Origin: an uncultured Collinsella sp.
Lineage (GTDB): Bacteria; Actinomycetota; Coriobacteriia; Coriobacteriales; Coriobacteriaceae
DNA: 35,532 bases
Direction of reading: 5' to 3'
NCBI GenBank assembly: GCA_900754075.1
Contig: CAAEBN010000011.1
Location: forward strand, 1 to 35,532
The notes beneath the pieces are model-generated. The model ran no database searches, was not told the DNA's origin, and saw only the letters and a program-made list of their open reading frames with translations. How positions within the stretch are numbered: position 1 is the stretch's first letter; each line of letters opens with the position of its first letter. Below are positions 15,653 to 22,647 of the stretch, piece after piece. The position numbers and the translations under genes are program-made.

Positions 15653-15877
15653 CTATTTATAGCGATAGGTGATGCGACCGCGGGTCAGGTCGTACGGGGA
15701 AAGCTCCACGACAACCCTGTCACCGGGGAGAATGCGGATGTAATTCATTCGGATCTTGCCAGAAATGTTGCACAGAACCGAATGACCGTTCTCGAGCTCA
15801 ACCTTAAACATGGCGTTGGGCAGCGGCTCCTTTACCGTACCCTCGAGCTCAATTGCGTCTTCCTTCTTCACAAGCAA
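15653..15877 (-). CDS. infA: Translation initiation factor IF-1
   Basis: 74 aa from TTG. IF-1 blocks the ribosomal A site during initiation. The OB-fold sequence is unmistakable: KKEDAIELEGTVKEPLPNAMFKVELENGH, SGKIRMNYIRILPGDRVVVELSPYDLTRGRITYRYK. No ATG is available: the frame has a TGA just before the TTG at 15877. The alternatives are this TTG, with a weak AGAAAGA site, or the GTG at 15871, which would begin with the usual M-KKEDAIE. The start is therefore uncertain by two codons. Gaps of about 140 bases on each side and a candidate promoter suggest partly separate expression. Confidence 0.95.
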   Translation of the reverse strand: MLVKKEDAIELEGTVKEPLPNAMFKVELENGHSVLCNISGKIRMNYIRILPGDRVVVELSPYDLTRGRITYRYK

Positions 15878-15910
15878 TCATCTTTCTCTAGAAAACGACA
15901 GCGATTGAGT

Positions 15911-15939
15911 ATTCTACAATACGCGTGCACGTATCGTAA
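15911..15939 (-). promoter_or_regulatory. Candidate internal promoter for infA
   Basis: On the minus strand, TTACGA (15934-15939), a 17-base spacer and TAGAAT (15911-15916), 34 bases before the infA TTG, in an AT-rich 139-base gap after map. Confidence 0.4.
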
Positions 15940-16016
15940 TATCTTCGTAATGGCTCCACAACTAAGTGAAACTTGTTACTTTGAAATGTAAATGCCGACG
16001 AATTTGAATGCGGCCT

Positions 16017-16805
16017 CTACATCTCGCCTCCTTGCAAGGAACACCAAGCGCCTTGCGCGTCGGTGGTGAGAATCACCGGGCCGTCATCGGTGATGGCGAC
16101 GGTGTTCTCGTAGTGCGCGGCGGGCAGGTGGTCGTTGGTCGTGACGATCCAACCATCGGAGCCCGTGCTCACATGATTGGATCCCATCGTGACCATCGGC
16201 TCGATGGCAATAACCATACCGGCCTGGAGACGAACGCCCCTCCCCTTCTTTCCGTAATTCGGAACGTTGGGGTCCTCGTGCATCACATGGCCAATACCGT
16301 GCCCCACATAATCGCGAAGCACGCCATAGCCGTGAGACTCGGCGAGGGACTGGACGGCATAACCAATGTCCCCAATATGGTTACCGGGAACAGCCTGCTC
16401 GATTGCAGCCTTAAGGCAATCGCGCGTAACCTCGCACAGGGCTTTGGCCTCGGGCGTGGGGGTACCGACGAAAAACGTCCAAGCGTTATCGCCGACCCAA
16501 CCGTCGACAACGGCACCCGTATCGATGGAGATGATGTCGCCATCGCGCAGGATCATGTCGGGATTGGGAATACCGTGGACCACGGCATCGTTGATCGATG
16601 CGCAAATGGTACCGGGGAACCCGCCGTAACCCTTAAAGGCCGGGGTGCCACCATGCATACGAATAATCTGCTCCGCAAGCTGATCGAGCTCAAAGGTCGA
16701 AACACCAGGGCGAACCATGGCTCCAACGTGGCGGAGCGCCATCTTAGATAGCGCTCCTGCCTTCTTCATCTGCTCGATTTGCGTTGCAGACTTAATCTTG
16801 ATCAT
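16017..16805 (-). CDS. map: Type I methionine aminopeptidase
   Basis: 262 aa. Removes the N-terminal methionine from new proteins. All five metal ligands are visible: D95, D106, H169, E202 and E233, plus the catalytic H77 in NDAVVHGIP. Other marks are GHGIGHVMHEDP and AIEPM. There is no N-terminal zinc-finger extension. The ATG overlaps the adk stop codon (ATGA), so the two are translationally coupled. The order secY-adk-map-infA is standard in Gram-positive bacteria. Confidence 0.97.
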   Translation of the reverse strand: MIKIKSATQIEQMKKAGALSKMALRHVGAMVRPGVSTFELDQLAEQIIRMHGGTPAFKGYGGFPGTICASINDAVVHGIPNPDMILRDGDIISIDTGAVVDGWVGDNAWTFFVGTPTPEAKALCEVTRDCLKAAIEQAVPGNHIGDIGYAVQSLAESHGYGVLRDYVGHGIGHVMHEDPNVPNYGKKGRGVRLQAGMVIAIEPMVTMGSNHVSTGSDGWIVTTNDHLPAAHYENTVAITDDGPVILTTDAQGAWCSLQGGEM

Positions 16806-17428
16806 AGACCGAGAGCCTCTTTGACATCCCCGTACACGGTCTCGCGAGCCTGGTCACCGTTGACCGACTTGAGCAGACCCTGGCCACGATAGTAGTCGAC
16901 GAGCGGGCTCGTGGACTTCTCGTAGACGTCGAGACGATTCTTGACGGTCTCGGGCTTGTCGTCATCGCGCTGATACATCTCGCCTGCGCACTTGGGGCAG
17001 GTTGCATCGGCAGCGGTGCCGGTGTAACCGCAGGCGCGGCAGGTGCGACGCGAAGACAGACGGTCGATGATGACCTCGGGGGCCACGTCGACCAGAAGGG
17101 CGCAGTCGATCTCGCGACCCATGCCGGAGAGCTCGGAATCGAGCGTCACAGCCTGGGCGGTGTTGCGCGGGAAGCCATCGAGGATGAAGCCCTGCTGGGC
17201 GTCATCGGCGGCAAGGCGCTCCTTGACAAGGTCGATCACGAGCTGGTCGGGAACGAGCTCGCCAGCGTCCATGTACTTCTTAGCCTGAATACCAAGCTCG
17301 GTGCCGCCCTTGACAGCAGCACGCAGCAGGTCGCCCGTGGAAATGTGAGCGACGCCAAACTCGGCGACGAGCTCCTGTGCGACGGTGCCCTTACCGGCAC
17401 CCGGAGCTCCGAGCAATACGAGGTTCAT
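16802..17428 (-). CDS. adk: Adenylate kinase
   Basis: 208 aa. Interconverts ATP + AMP and 2 ADP. The P-loop is GAPGAGKGT near residues 8-16. The NMP-binding region has HISTGDLLRAAVKGGTELG, followed by ILDGFPRNTAQA. The LID domain carries a zinc-ribbon set of four cysteines (CRACGYTG...CPKCAG), the form common in Gram-positive species. The ATG at 17428 is preferred over the TTG two codons upstream because AGGAGG lies seven bases before the ATG. It lies 18 bases after secY and overlaps map by four. Confidence 0.97.
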   Translation of the reverse strand: MNLVLLGAPGAGKGTVAQELVAEFGVAHISTGDLLRAAVKGGTELGIQAKKYMDAGELVPDQLVIDLVKERLAADDAQQGFILDGFPRNTAQAVTLDSELSGMGREIDCALLVDVAPEVIIDRLSSRRTCRACGYTGTAADATCPKCAGEMYQRDDDKPETVKNRLDVYEKSTSPLVDYYRGQGLLKSVNGDQARETVYGDVKEALGL

Positions 17429-17446
17429 GAGCAATCCTCCTCTAGC

Positions 17447-18733
17447 CTATTTAAAGAATCCATCGTAATCATACATCTTGATCTGGCCTTCGAGCTTGTC
17501 GACCGTGTCGAGCACGACGCCGACCATGATGAGGATGGACGTGCCGCCAAATGCCTGAATCAGCTGGTTACCCGTGAAGGAGAAAATGATCGAAGGCACG
17601 ATGGCGATGAGCGCCAAGAAGACAGCGCTAGGAAGCGTGATCTTGTTGAGCGCGTTCTTGATGTAGGCCGCGGTAGCCCTGCCCGGACGGACGCCCGGAA
17701 TAAAGCCGCCCTGCTTCTTAAGGTTGTCGGCCGTGTCATCGGGGTTGAACACCATGGAGGTGTAGAAGTACGCGAAGAACACGATGAGGACAACGTTAAG
17801 CACCCAGTTGAGCCAACCGGTCGAGAGCGCGGAGGCAACTGCCTGAATCCAGCCGATGCCGGGGAAGAACACAGCAATCTGGGCCGGGAAGTACAGCAGC
17901 GCCGAAGCGAAGATAATCGGCACGACGCCCGCGGTGTTGACCTTGATGGGCAGGTAGGTGGTCTGGCCACCCATCATGCGACGGCCCACGACGCGCTTGG
18001 CGTAGGAGACCGGGATGCGGCGCTGGCCGCGCTCAAGGAAAACAATCAGCGGGATGACCAGCAAGATGATGGCGCAGATGATCACCATGGTGATGATGCC
18101 ACCGGCGTTACCCTCGGTGCTGGAGAAAATCGCCTGCGGAAGACCGGCCATGATGTTCGCGAAGATGATCAGCGACATGCCATTGCCGATACCGCGCTGG
18201 GTGATGAGCTCACCAATCCACATGATCAGCATGGCGCCCGCAGTGAGCGTGCCGACGACCATGAGATCGAAGATGATCTCGGGAGCGCCGGCGCCATTAA
18301 AGCTGATGCCGAAGCTCTTAAAGAGGAAGAGGTAACCCACGGAGTTGAGGATTGCCAGAGCCAGGGTGAGGTAACGCGAATACTGCGTAATCTTGGTCTG
18401 ACCGACCTCGCCCTCGCGGGCAAGCTCATGCAGGGAAGGCACAACGGCCTGGAGCATCTGGAGGATGATCGAGCTGGTGATGTAAGGCATGATGCCCAGG
18501 GAGAACACCGAAACATAGCTCAACGCGCCACCAGAGAAAAGATTCAGGAGGGCCATAGCACCTGCGGCGACCGAATTATTATCGGTCGAGAAAAGGCCCA
18601 GCATCCCCTGGAAGGGAATGCCGGGCACAGGAACGTGCGCACCAATGCGGTACACGACGAGCATAGCTATGGTAAAAAGAATCTTTTCGCGCAATTCTTT
18701 GATGCGGAAAGCATTCTTAAGACCATTTAGCAC
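17447..18733 (-). CDS. secY: Preprotein translocase subunit SecY
   Basis: 428 aa. The central channel protein of the SecYEG membrane translocon, with ten hydrophobic segments across the length. Family marks include YRIGAHVPVPGI near the first helix, the MPYITSSIILQ segment, and ERGQRRIPVSYAKR in the cytoplasmic loop that contacts SecA and the ribosome. The start is GTG at 18733, seven bases inside the end of rplO; no ATG is in frame nearby. This tight overlap suggests coupled translation. Confidence 0.97.
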   Translation of the reverse strand: MLNGLKNAFRIKELREKILFTIAMLVVYRIGAHVPVPGIPFQGMLGLFSTDNNSVAAGAMALLNLFSGGALSYVSVFSLGIMPYITSSIILQMLQAVVPSLHELAREGEVGQTKITQYSRYLTLALAILNSVGYLFLFKSFGISFNGAGAPEIIFDLMVVGTLTAGAMLIMWIGELITQRGIGNGMSLIIFANIMAGLPQAIFSSTEGNAGGIITMVIICAIILLVIPLIVFLERGQRRIPVSYAKRVVGRRMMGGQTTYLPIKVNTAGVVPIIFASALLYFPAQIAVFFPGIGWIQAVASALSTGWLNWVLNVVLIVFFAYFYTSMVFNPDDTADNLKKQGGFIPGVRPGRATAAYIKNALNKITLPSAVFLALIAIVPSIIFSFTGNQLIQAFGGTSILIMVGVVLDTVDKLEGQIKMYDYDGFFK

Positions 18734-19176
18734 GGCAGCTCGACCTTTCCGCCGGCGGCCTCGATCTTGGCCTGCGCAGAAGCGCTGACCTTATCGACCT
18801 TGACCGTGAACTTCTTGGTGAGCTCACCATTGCCGAGCACCTTGACGGGCTCGAACTCGCTCTTGGTGATGCGAGCGGCCTTAAGAGCGGCACCGTCGAT
18901 CACAGCGCCGTCCTCGAACTTGCGCTCGAGGCGCTCAACGTTAACAGCGGTGTACTCGATGCGACGGGGGTTGCGGAAGCCCGGAAGCTTGGGCAGGCGC
19001 ATAGCCAGCGGAGTCTGGCCACCCTCGAAGCCGGCACCCTTGGTGCCGCCAGAGCGAGAGCCCTGGCCCTTCTGACCGCGGCCAGAAGTGGTGCCGTGAC
19101 CCGAAGAATTGCCACGGCCGACGCGCTTGCGGTTCTTGGTGGAACCGGGCGCGGGAGTAAGATCGTGAAGCTGCAT
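18727..19176 (-). CDS. rplO: 50S ribosomal protein L15
   Basis: 149 aa. A late-assembling large-subunit protein. It starts MQLHDLTPAPGSTKNRKRVGRG, followed by the glycine-rich SGHGTTSGRGQKGQGSRSGG and FEGGQTPLAMRLPKLPGF, all diagnostic. It overlaps secY by seven bases and follows rpmD by three. Confidence 0.98.
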   Translation of the reverse strand: MQLHDLTPAPGSTKNRKRVGRGNSSGHGTTSGRGQKGQGSRSGGTKGAGFEGGQTPLAMRLPKLPGFRNPRRIEYTAVNVERLERKFEDGAVIDGAALKAARITKSEFEPVKVLGNGELTKKFTVKVDKVSASAQAKIEAAGGKVELPC

Positions 19177-19179
19177 TTG

Positions 19180-19362
19180 CTACTCCTCTACAATCTCGAC
19201 AAGGTGCTTGACCTTGAAGATCATGCCGCGGACGGACTCGTTGTCAGCAATCTCGCGAACCTCGCGGATCCTGTGGAGACCGAGGGCACGGACAGTACGG
19301 ACCTGGTCCTGCTTGCAACCGTTGGTGCTGCGGACCTGCTTGATCTTGATGGTGTCAGCCAT
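19180..19362 (-). CDS. rpmD: 50S ribosomal protein L30
   Basis: 60 aa, normal length. The sequence has the family pattern IKQVRSTNGCKQDQVRTVRALGLHRIREVREI. It lies two bases after rpsE and three before rplO, the standard order. Confidence 0.97.
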   Translation of the reverse strand: MADTIKIKQVRSTNGCKQDQVRTVRALGLHRIREVREIADNESVRGMIFKVKHLVEIVEE

Positions 19363-19364
19363 GC

Positions 19365-19889
19365 TTAGTTCTCCTTACCGACGAACATCTCGGAGACCGT
19401 CAGGCCACGGCGAGCCGCGACGTCCTCAGGGCTGGAGAGCTCCTTGAGGCCCTCGACGGCAGCCTTGATGATGTTGAGGCCGTTGTCGGTACCGAGGGAC
19501 TTGGACAGGACGTTCTTGATGCCAGCAAGCTCGAAGAGGGGACGCACAGCGCCGCCGGCGATAACGCCGGTACCCTCGACAGCGGGCTTGATGATGATGC
19601 GGCCGGCACCAAAGTGACCGAGAACCTCGTGCGGAATGGTGCCCTGATCGGTCACCGGCACGTGGAACATGTTCTTCTTGGCATCGAGAGACGCCTTGGA
19701 GATGGCCATGGGCACCTCAGCGGACTTGCCCATGCCAACGCCGACGTTGCCCTTGCCGTCGCCAACGACGACGAGAGCGACGAGGCTCATGCGACGACCA
19801 CCCTTGACGGTCTTCGACACGCGGTTGATGTAAACGACGCGCTCCTCGAACTCGGAGGCCTCGCGCTGCTGCTTCTGATTACGAGCCAT
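19365..19889 (-). CDS. rpsE: 30S ribosomal protein S5
   Basis: 174 aa. Acts in decoding fidelity and mRNA unwinding at the 30S entry channel. The N-terminal double-stranded RNA-binding domain has EERVVYINRVSKTVKGGRRMSL and GDGKGNVGVGMGKSAEVP; the C-terminal half has GAGRIIIKPAVEGTGVIAGGAVRPLFELAGIKNV. It lies 14 bases after rplR. Confidence 0.98.
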   Translation of the reverse strand: MARNQKQQREASEFEERVVYINRVSKTVKGGRRMSLVALVVVGDGKGNVGVGMGKSAEVPMAISKASLDAKKNMFHVPVTDQGTIPHEVLGHFGAGRIIIKPAVEGTGVIAGGAVRPLFELAGIKNVLSKSLGTDNGLNIIKAAVEGLKELSSPEDVAARRGLTVSEMFVGKEN

Positions 19890-19903
19890 GTGCTACATAC
19901 CTC

Positions 19904-20272
19904 CTAGAACTCGAGACCGGCGGCACGAGCACCGTCGGCGAGGGCCTTGACGCGGCCATGGTAGATACGGCCACCACGATCGAAAGCGACCTTGGTGATG
20001 CCGGCCTCGATGGCGCGCTTGCCAACGAGCTGACCGACCTTCTCCGCAGCCTCCTTGTTCGAGGTGTGGGTGCCCTTGAACTCGGCCTCGAGGGTCGAGG
20101 CGGAGACGAGCGTCAGGCTGGAGCCCTTGCTGTCGTCGATGATCTGGGCATAGATGTTGGCGTTGGTACGGGTCACGCGAAGGCGCGGACGCTCGGCGGT
20201 ACCCGAGACCTTGCCGCGAACACGACGCTGACGACGCTTGAGGCCTTCCAGCTTCGCCTTATGCTTGTTCAT
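19904..20272 (-). CDS. rplR: 50S ribosomal protein L18
   Basis: 122 aa. Binds 5S rRNA. The N-terminus is strongly basic (KHKAKLEGLKRRQRRVRGKVSG), followed by RPRLRVTRTNANIYAQIIDD and the C-terminal VAFDRGGRIYHGRVKALADGARAAGLEF. It lies 75 bases after rplF, with a stem-loop in that gap. Confidence 0.98.
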   Translation of the reverse strand: MNKHKAKLEGLKRRQRRVRGKVSGTAERPRLRVTRTNANIYAQIIDDSKGSSLTLVSASTLEAEFKGTHTSNKEAAEKVGQLVGKRAIEAGITKVAFDRGGRIYHGRVKALADGARAAGLEF

Positions 20273-20300
20273 ACGTAAACTCCTAAAAAGGTTGATCTTG

Positions 20301-20322
20301 CCAGCACCTAACGGGGTGCTGG
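20301..20322 (-). ncRNA. Intercistronic stem-loop, rplF-rplR
   Basis: CCAGCACC (20301-20308) pairs perfectly with GGTGCTGG (20315-20322) around a 6-base loop. No U-run follows directly, so it is not a full terminator. Similar stems lie in other wide gaps of this operon. Confidence 0.6.
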
Positions 20323-20347
20323 TCTTATGCGAGTGAGTCGGTTACGA

Positions 20348-20884
20348 CTACTTGGCGGCCTTACCCAGCTTGCGGCGGATGTGCTCGCCAACATAGTGGA
20401 TACCCTTGCCCTTGTAAGGCTCGGGAGGACGATGGCCGCGAATCTCAGCGGCGATCTGACCGACCTGCTGCTTGTTGATACCCTTGACGTTCACGTGGGT
20501 GTTGTCGGGAACCTCGAAGGTGATGCCCTCGGGAGCCTCGACGATCACGGGGTGCGAGAAGCCCAGGGAGAACTCGAGGTTCTTGCCCTTCTGCTGCACG
20601 CGGTAACCGACGCCGGCGAGCTCGAGCTTCTTCTCGAAGCCCTCGGAAACGCCAACAACCATGTTGTGGATGAGGGCGCGGGTGAGGCCGTGGCGGGCAC
20701 GGGTCTCACGCTCGTCGTCGGGACGGGAAACGGTGAGGACGTTGTCCTCAACGTTGATAGCGAGCTTCTCAAAGACATCGAGCTCGAGCTGGCCCTTGGG
20801 GCCCTTGACGACAACGTTGTTGCCGTTGACTGCCACTTCGACTCCGGCGGGAATCTGGACAGGCTTATTACCGATACGAGACAC
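20348..20884 (-). CDS. rplF: 50S ribosomal protein L6
   Basis: 178 aa. Lies near the factor-binding centre of the 50S subunit. It starts MSRIGNKPVQIPAGVEV and has two L6 repeats, ending with the diagnostic PEPYKGKGIHYVGEHIRRKLGKAAK. The start codon is GTG at 20884, with GGAGA seven bases before it. It follows rpsH by 33 bases. Confidence 0.98.
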   Translation of the reverse strand: MSRIGNKPVQIPAGVEVAVNGNNVVVKGPKGQLELDVFEKLAINVEDNVLTVSRPDDERETRARHGLTRALIHNMVVGVSEGFEKKLELAGVGYRVQQKGKNLEFSLGFSHPVIVEAPEGITFEVPDNTHVNVKGINKQQVGQIAAEIRGHRPPEPYKGKGIHYVGEHIRRKLGKAAK

Positions 20885-20917
20885 GGTGATCTCCTTTCCT
20901 TCTACCTACCGAGCGAA

Positions 20918-21316
20918 TTACCAGACGTAAGCGATGATCTCGCCGCCGACGTTGTGCTTGCGAGCATCGCGGTCGGTCATGACGCCATGGCTGGTGGAAA
21001 TAATGGCGGTACCAAGGCCACCGCGGACGCGGGGCATGTCGGCAACGCCGGTGTACTTACGCAGGCCCGGCTTGGAAATGCGGCGGATGCCGTTGATGAC
21101 CTTAGCCTTCTTGGGACCATACTTAAGCGTGATGTGCAGAGTCTTCTGGGGAACGGTGTCCTCGACATCGTAGCCCTCGATGTAGCCCTCCTCGTGCAGA
21201 ACACGAGCGATCTCGACGAGCTTCTTGCTGCTCGGCATGGAGACCGTGGCCTTGTTCACAGAGTTAGCGTTACGGATGCGCGTAAGCATATCTGCGATCG
21301 GGTCTGTAAGGTTCAT
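20918..21316 (-). CDS. rpsH: 30S ribosomal protein S8
   Basis: 132 aa. A primary 16S rRNA binder, and in E. coli the translational repressor of the spc operon. It starts MNLTDPIADMLTRIRNAN and ends with the family block GLGTAIISTSHGVMTDRDARKHNVGGEIIAYVW. It lies 119 bases after rpsN, a gap with one stem-loop. No convincing S8 mimic site was identified, but the stem-loops before rplE and rpsN are places to look. Confidence 0.98.
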   Translation of the reverse strand: MNLTDPIADMLTRIRNANSVNKATVSMPSSKKLVEIARVLHEEGYIEGYDVEDTVPQKTLHITLKYGPKKAKVINGIRRISKPGLRKYTGVADMPRVRGGLGTAIISTSHGVMTDRDARKHNVGGEIIAYVW

Positions 21317-21357
21317 ACAGATTCTCCTTCGTTCTTGATGAACACGTGCTCTTGGTT

Positions 21358-21380
21358 CTTTGCCGCCCTTAACGGCAAAG
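21358..21380 (-). ncRNA. Intercistronic stem-loop, rpsN-rpsH
   Basis: CTTTGCCG (21358-21365) pairs perfectly with CGGCAAAG (21373-21380) around a 7-base loop, mid-gap between rpsN and rpsH. No U-run follows on the minus strand. Confidence 0.6.
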
Positions 21381-21435
21381 CCTATTTAGCGCGTTTTCCC
21401 TGTTCCAAACTGATGCTTGAAACGCTGGTAGTGAC

Positions 21436-21621
21436 TTACCAGCTGGCCTTCTTAACGCCGGGAAGCTCGCCCTTGAGTGCAAGCTCGCGGAAGCAGACAC
21501 GGCACAGGCCGAACTTGCGGTACACAGAGTGCGGACGGCCGCAGCGCTGGCAGCGCGTGTACTCACGAGTAGAGAACTTCTGCTTGCGATTGCACTTGAC
21601 GATCATCGATGTCTTAGCCAC
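21436..21621 (-). CDS. rpsN: 30S ribosomal protein S14, zinc type
   Basis: 61 aa. The short S14 form (rpsZ type) with C-x2-C...C-x2-C zinc ligands in TRCQRCGRPHSVYRKFGLCRVCFREL. It ends GELPGVKKASW as expected. The start is GTG at 21621 (V-A-K-T-S as codons), with AGGAGG six bases before it. It lies between rplE and rpsH as usual. Confidence 0.97.
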   Translation of the reverse strand: MAKTSMIVKCNRKQKFSTREYTRCQRCGRPHSVYRKFGLCRVCFRELALKGELPGVKKASW

Positions 21622-21656
21622 TTATATCCTCCTCACATAGAGTATTGTTCGCCCCA

Positions 21657-21684
21657 AGCGCCGCCCCCTTGTGGGAACGGCGCT
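21657..21684 (-). ncRNA. Intercistronic stem-loop, rplE-rpsN
   Basis: AGCGCCG (21657-21663) pairs with CGGCGCT (21678-21684), and a CCC/GGG pair can form inside the loop. No U-run follows on the minus strand. The gap is 79 bases. Confidence 0.55.
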
Positions 21685-21700
21685 TATAGGGCAGGTGAAC

Positions 21701-22258
21701 CTATTTCTTGAACGGGAAACCGAAGGCGTCCAGAAGGGCCTTGGCCTCCTCATCGGTGTTGGCGGTGGTCACGAAAGTGATGTCCATACCACGCTGGTGA
21801 TCGACGGAGTCGAAGTCGATCTCGGGGAAGATGAGCTGCTCGGTGACGCCCATGGAGAAGTTACCACGGCCGTCGAAGCTCTTGGCGGAAATGCCGCGGA
21901 AGTCGCGGATACGGGGGATCGCGACGGAGGTCAGACGATCGAAGAACTCCCACATACGGTCGCCACGCAGGGTAACCTTGCAACCGATCGGCATACCAGC
22001 GCGCAGGCGGAAGGTAGCGATGGACTTGCGGGCACGGGTGATCATCGGCTGCTGGCCGGTGATGGCGCGCAGGTCGCGCACGGCACCGTCGATGGCCTTG
22101 GAATCGGTAGCGGCCTCGCCGACACCCATGTTCACGACGATCTTCTCAAACTTGGGGATCATCATGACGTTCTCGTACTGGAACTTGTCCTGAAGCTGCT
22201 GCTTGACCTCGTTGTTGTACTTGGTCTTCAGACGCGGCACATACTTCTCTTCTGCCAT
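21701..22258 (-). CDS. rplE: 50S ribosomal protein L5
   Basis: 185 aa. Binds 5S rRNA and the P-site tRNA. Family marks: KYNNEVKQQLQDKFQYENVMMIPKFEKIVVNMGVGEA, TGQQPMITRARKSIATFRLRAGMPIGCKVTLRG, and the C-terminal FDSVDHQRGMDITFVTTANTDEEAKALL. The ATG at 22258 has AAGGAG seven bases upstream. It is the first gene of the operon here; rplX, rplN and the S10-operon genes that normally precede it are absent, and 390 bases of non-coding repeats and a candidate promoter lie upstream instead. Confidence 0.98.
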   Translation of the reverse strand: MAEEKYVPRLKTKYNNEVKQQLQDKFQYENVMMIPKFEKIVVNMGVGEAATDSKAIDGAVRDLRAITGQQPMITRARKSIATFRLRAGMPIGCKVTLRGDRMWEFFDRLTSVAIPRIRDFRGISAKSFDGRGNFSMGVTEQLIFPEIDFDSVDHQRGMDITFVTTANTDEEAKALLDAFGFPFKK

Positions 22259-22283
22259 TGTTCACTCCTTCTTGGGGTTTTAA

Positions 22284-22318
22284 GCACGGGGCGTGGCCAC
22301 GGTGGGTTGTCCTCGTGC
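22284..22318 (-). ncRNA. Stem-loop in the rplE leader
   Basis: GCACGGGG (22284-22291) pairs with CCTCGTGC (22311-22318) with one mismatch, and the self-complementary CGTGGCCACG lies inside the loop. It sits 25 bases before the rplE start, so it could take part in translational feedback or mark an old intercistronic gap. Confidence 0.45.
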
Positions 22319-22395
22319 CTCCTGGCTGCATCCGTGCCGCTCATGGCATTTCGCGGTTTGGACTCGACGCAGCAGGAGCCGACAAAACAATCGGT

Positions 22396-22424
22396 ACTAT
22401 ACGCGCATTGGGTGCGTATTTCCA
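22396..22424 (-). promoter_or_regulatory. Candidate rplE operon promoter
   Basis: On the minus strand, TGGAAA (22419-22424), a 17-base spacer and TATAGT (22396-22401). This gives a leader of about 130 bases before rplE and would let the truncated spc operon be transcribed on its own. Confidence 0.5.
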
Positions 22425-22470
22425 GAAAAACCTCGTCTGCCTGCACAACTCCACAACTCCCCCGCACATA

Positions 22471-22557
22471 TTGATCCCTTGGGGACGGAGGAAAACGGAT
22501 CACTTGGGTCACCTGACCCTCCGAGCGATCCGTTTTCCTCCGTCCCCTAGGGATCAA
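22471..22557. repeat. Palindromic element A, full copy
   Basis: A 31-bp stem with one mismatch: the arm at 22471-22501 starts TTGATCCCTTGGGGACGGAG and pairs with 22527-22557. The 25-base loop contains a smaller GGGTC/GACCC stem. A half copy lies at 3848-3866. It lies upstream of the rplE promoter and six bases from element B copy 2. Confidence 0.92.
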
Positions 22558-22563
22558 CATGGC

Positions 22564-22630
22564 AGTTGCGGTGAAATAGGGACTGTTTGACGGCTTAACT
22601 GGCTTAAACAGTCCCTATTTCACCGCAACT
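22564..22630. repeat. Palindromic element B, copy 2
   Basis: A perfect 25-bp stem: the arm at 22564-22588 starts AGTTGCGGTGAAATAGGGAC and pairs with 22606-22630; the loop is 17 bases. It begins 17 bases past the xdhC stop, so it probably ends or protects the yqeB-xdhC transcript, although no T-run follows. Confidence 0.92.
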
Positions 22631-22647
22631 TATTGATGGGGATGAGA

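Noticed and set aside
22228..22560. A 110-codon minus-strand frame upstream of rplE as a possible rplX remnant
   Set aside because: It has no L24 features, runs through palindromic element A, and overlaps the rplE start region.
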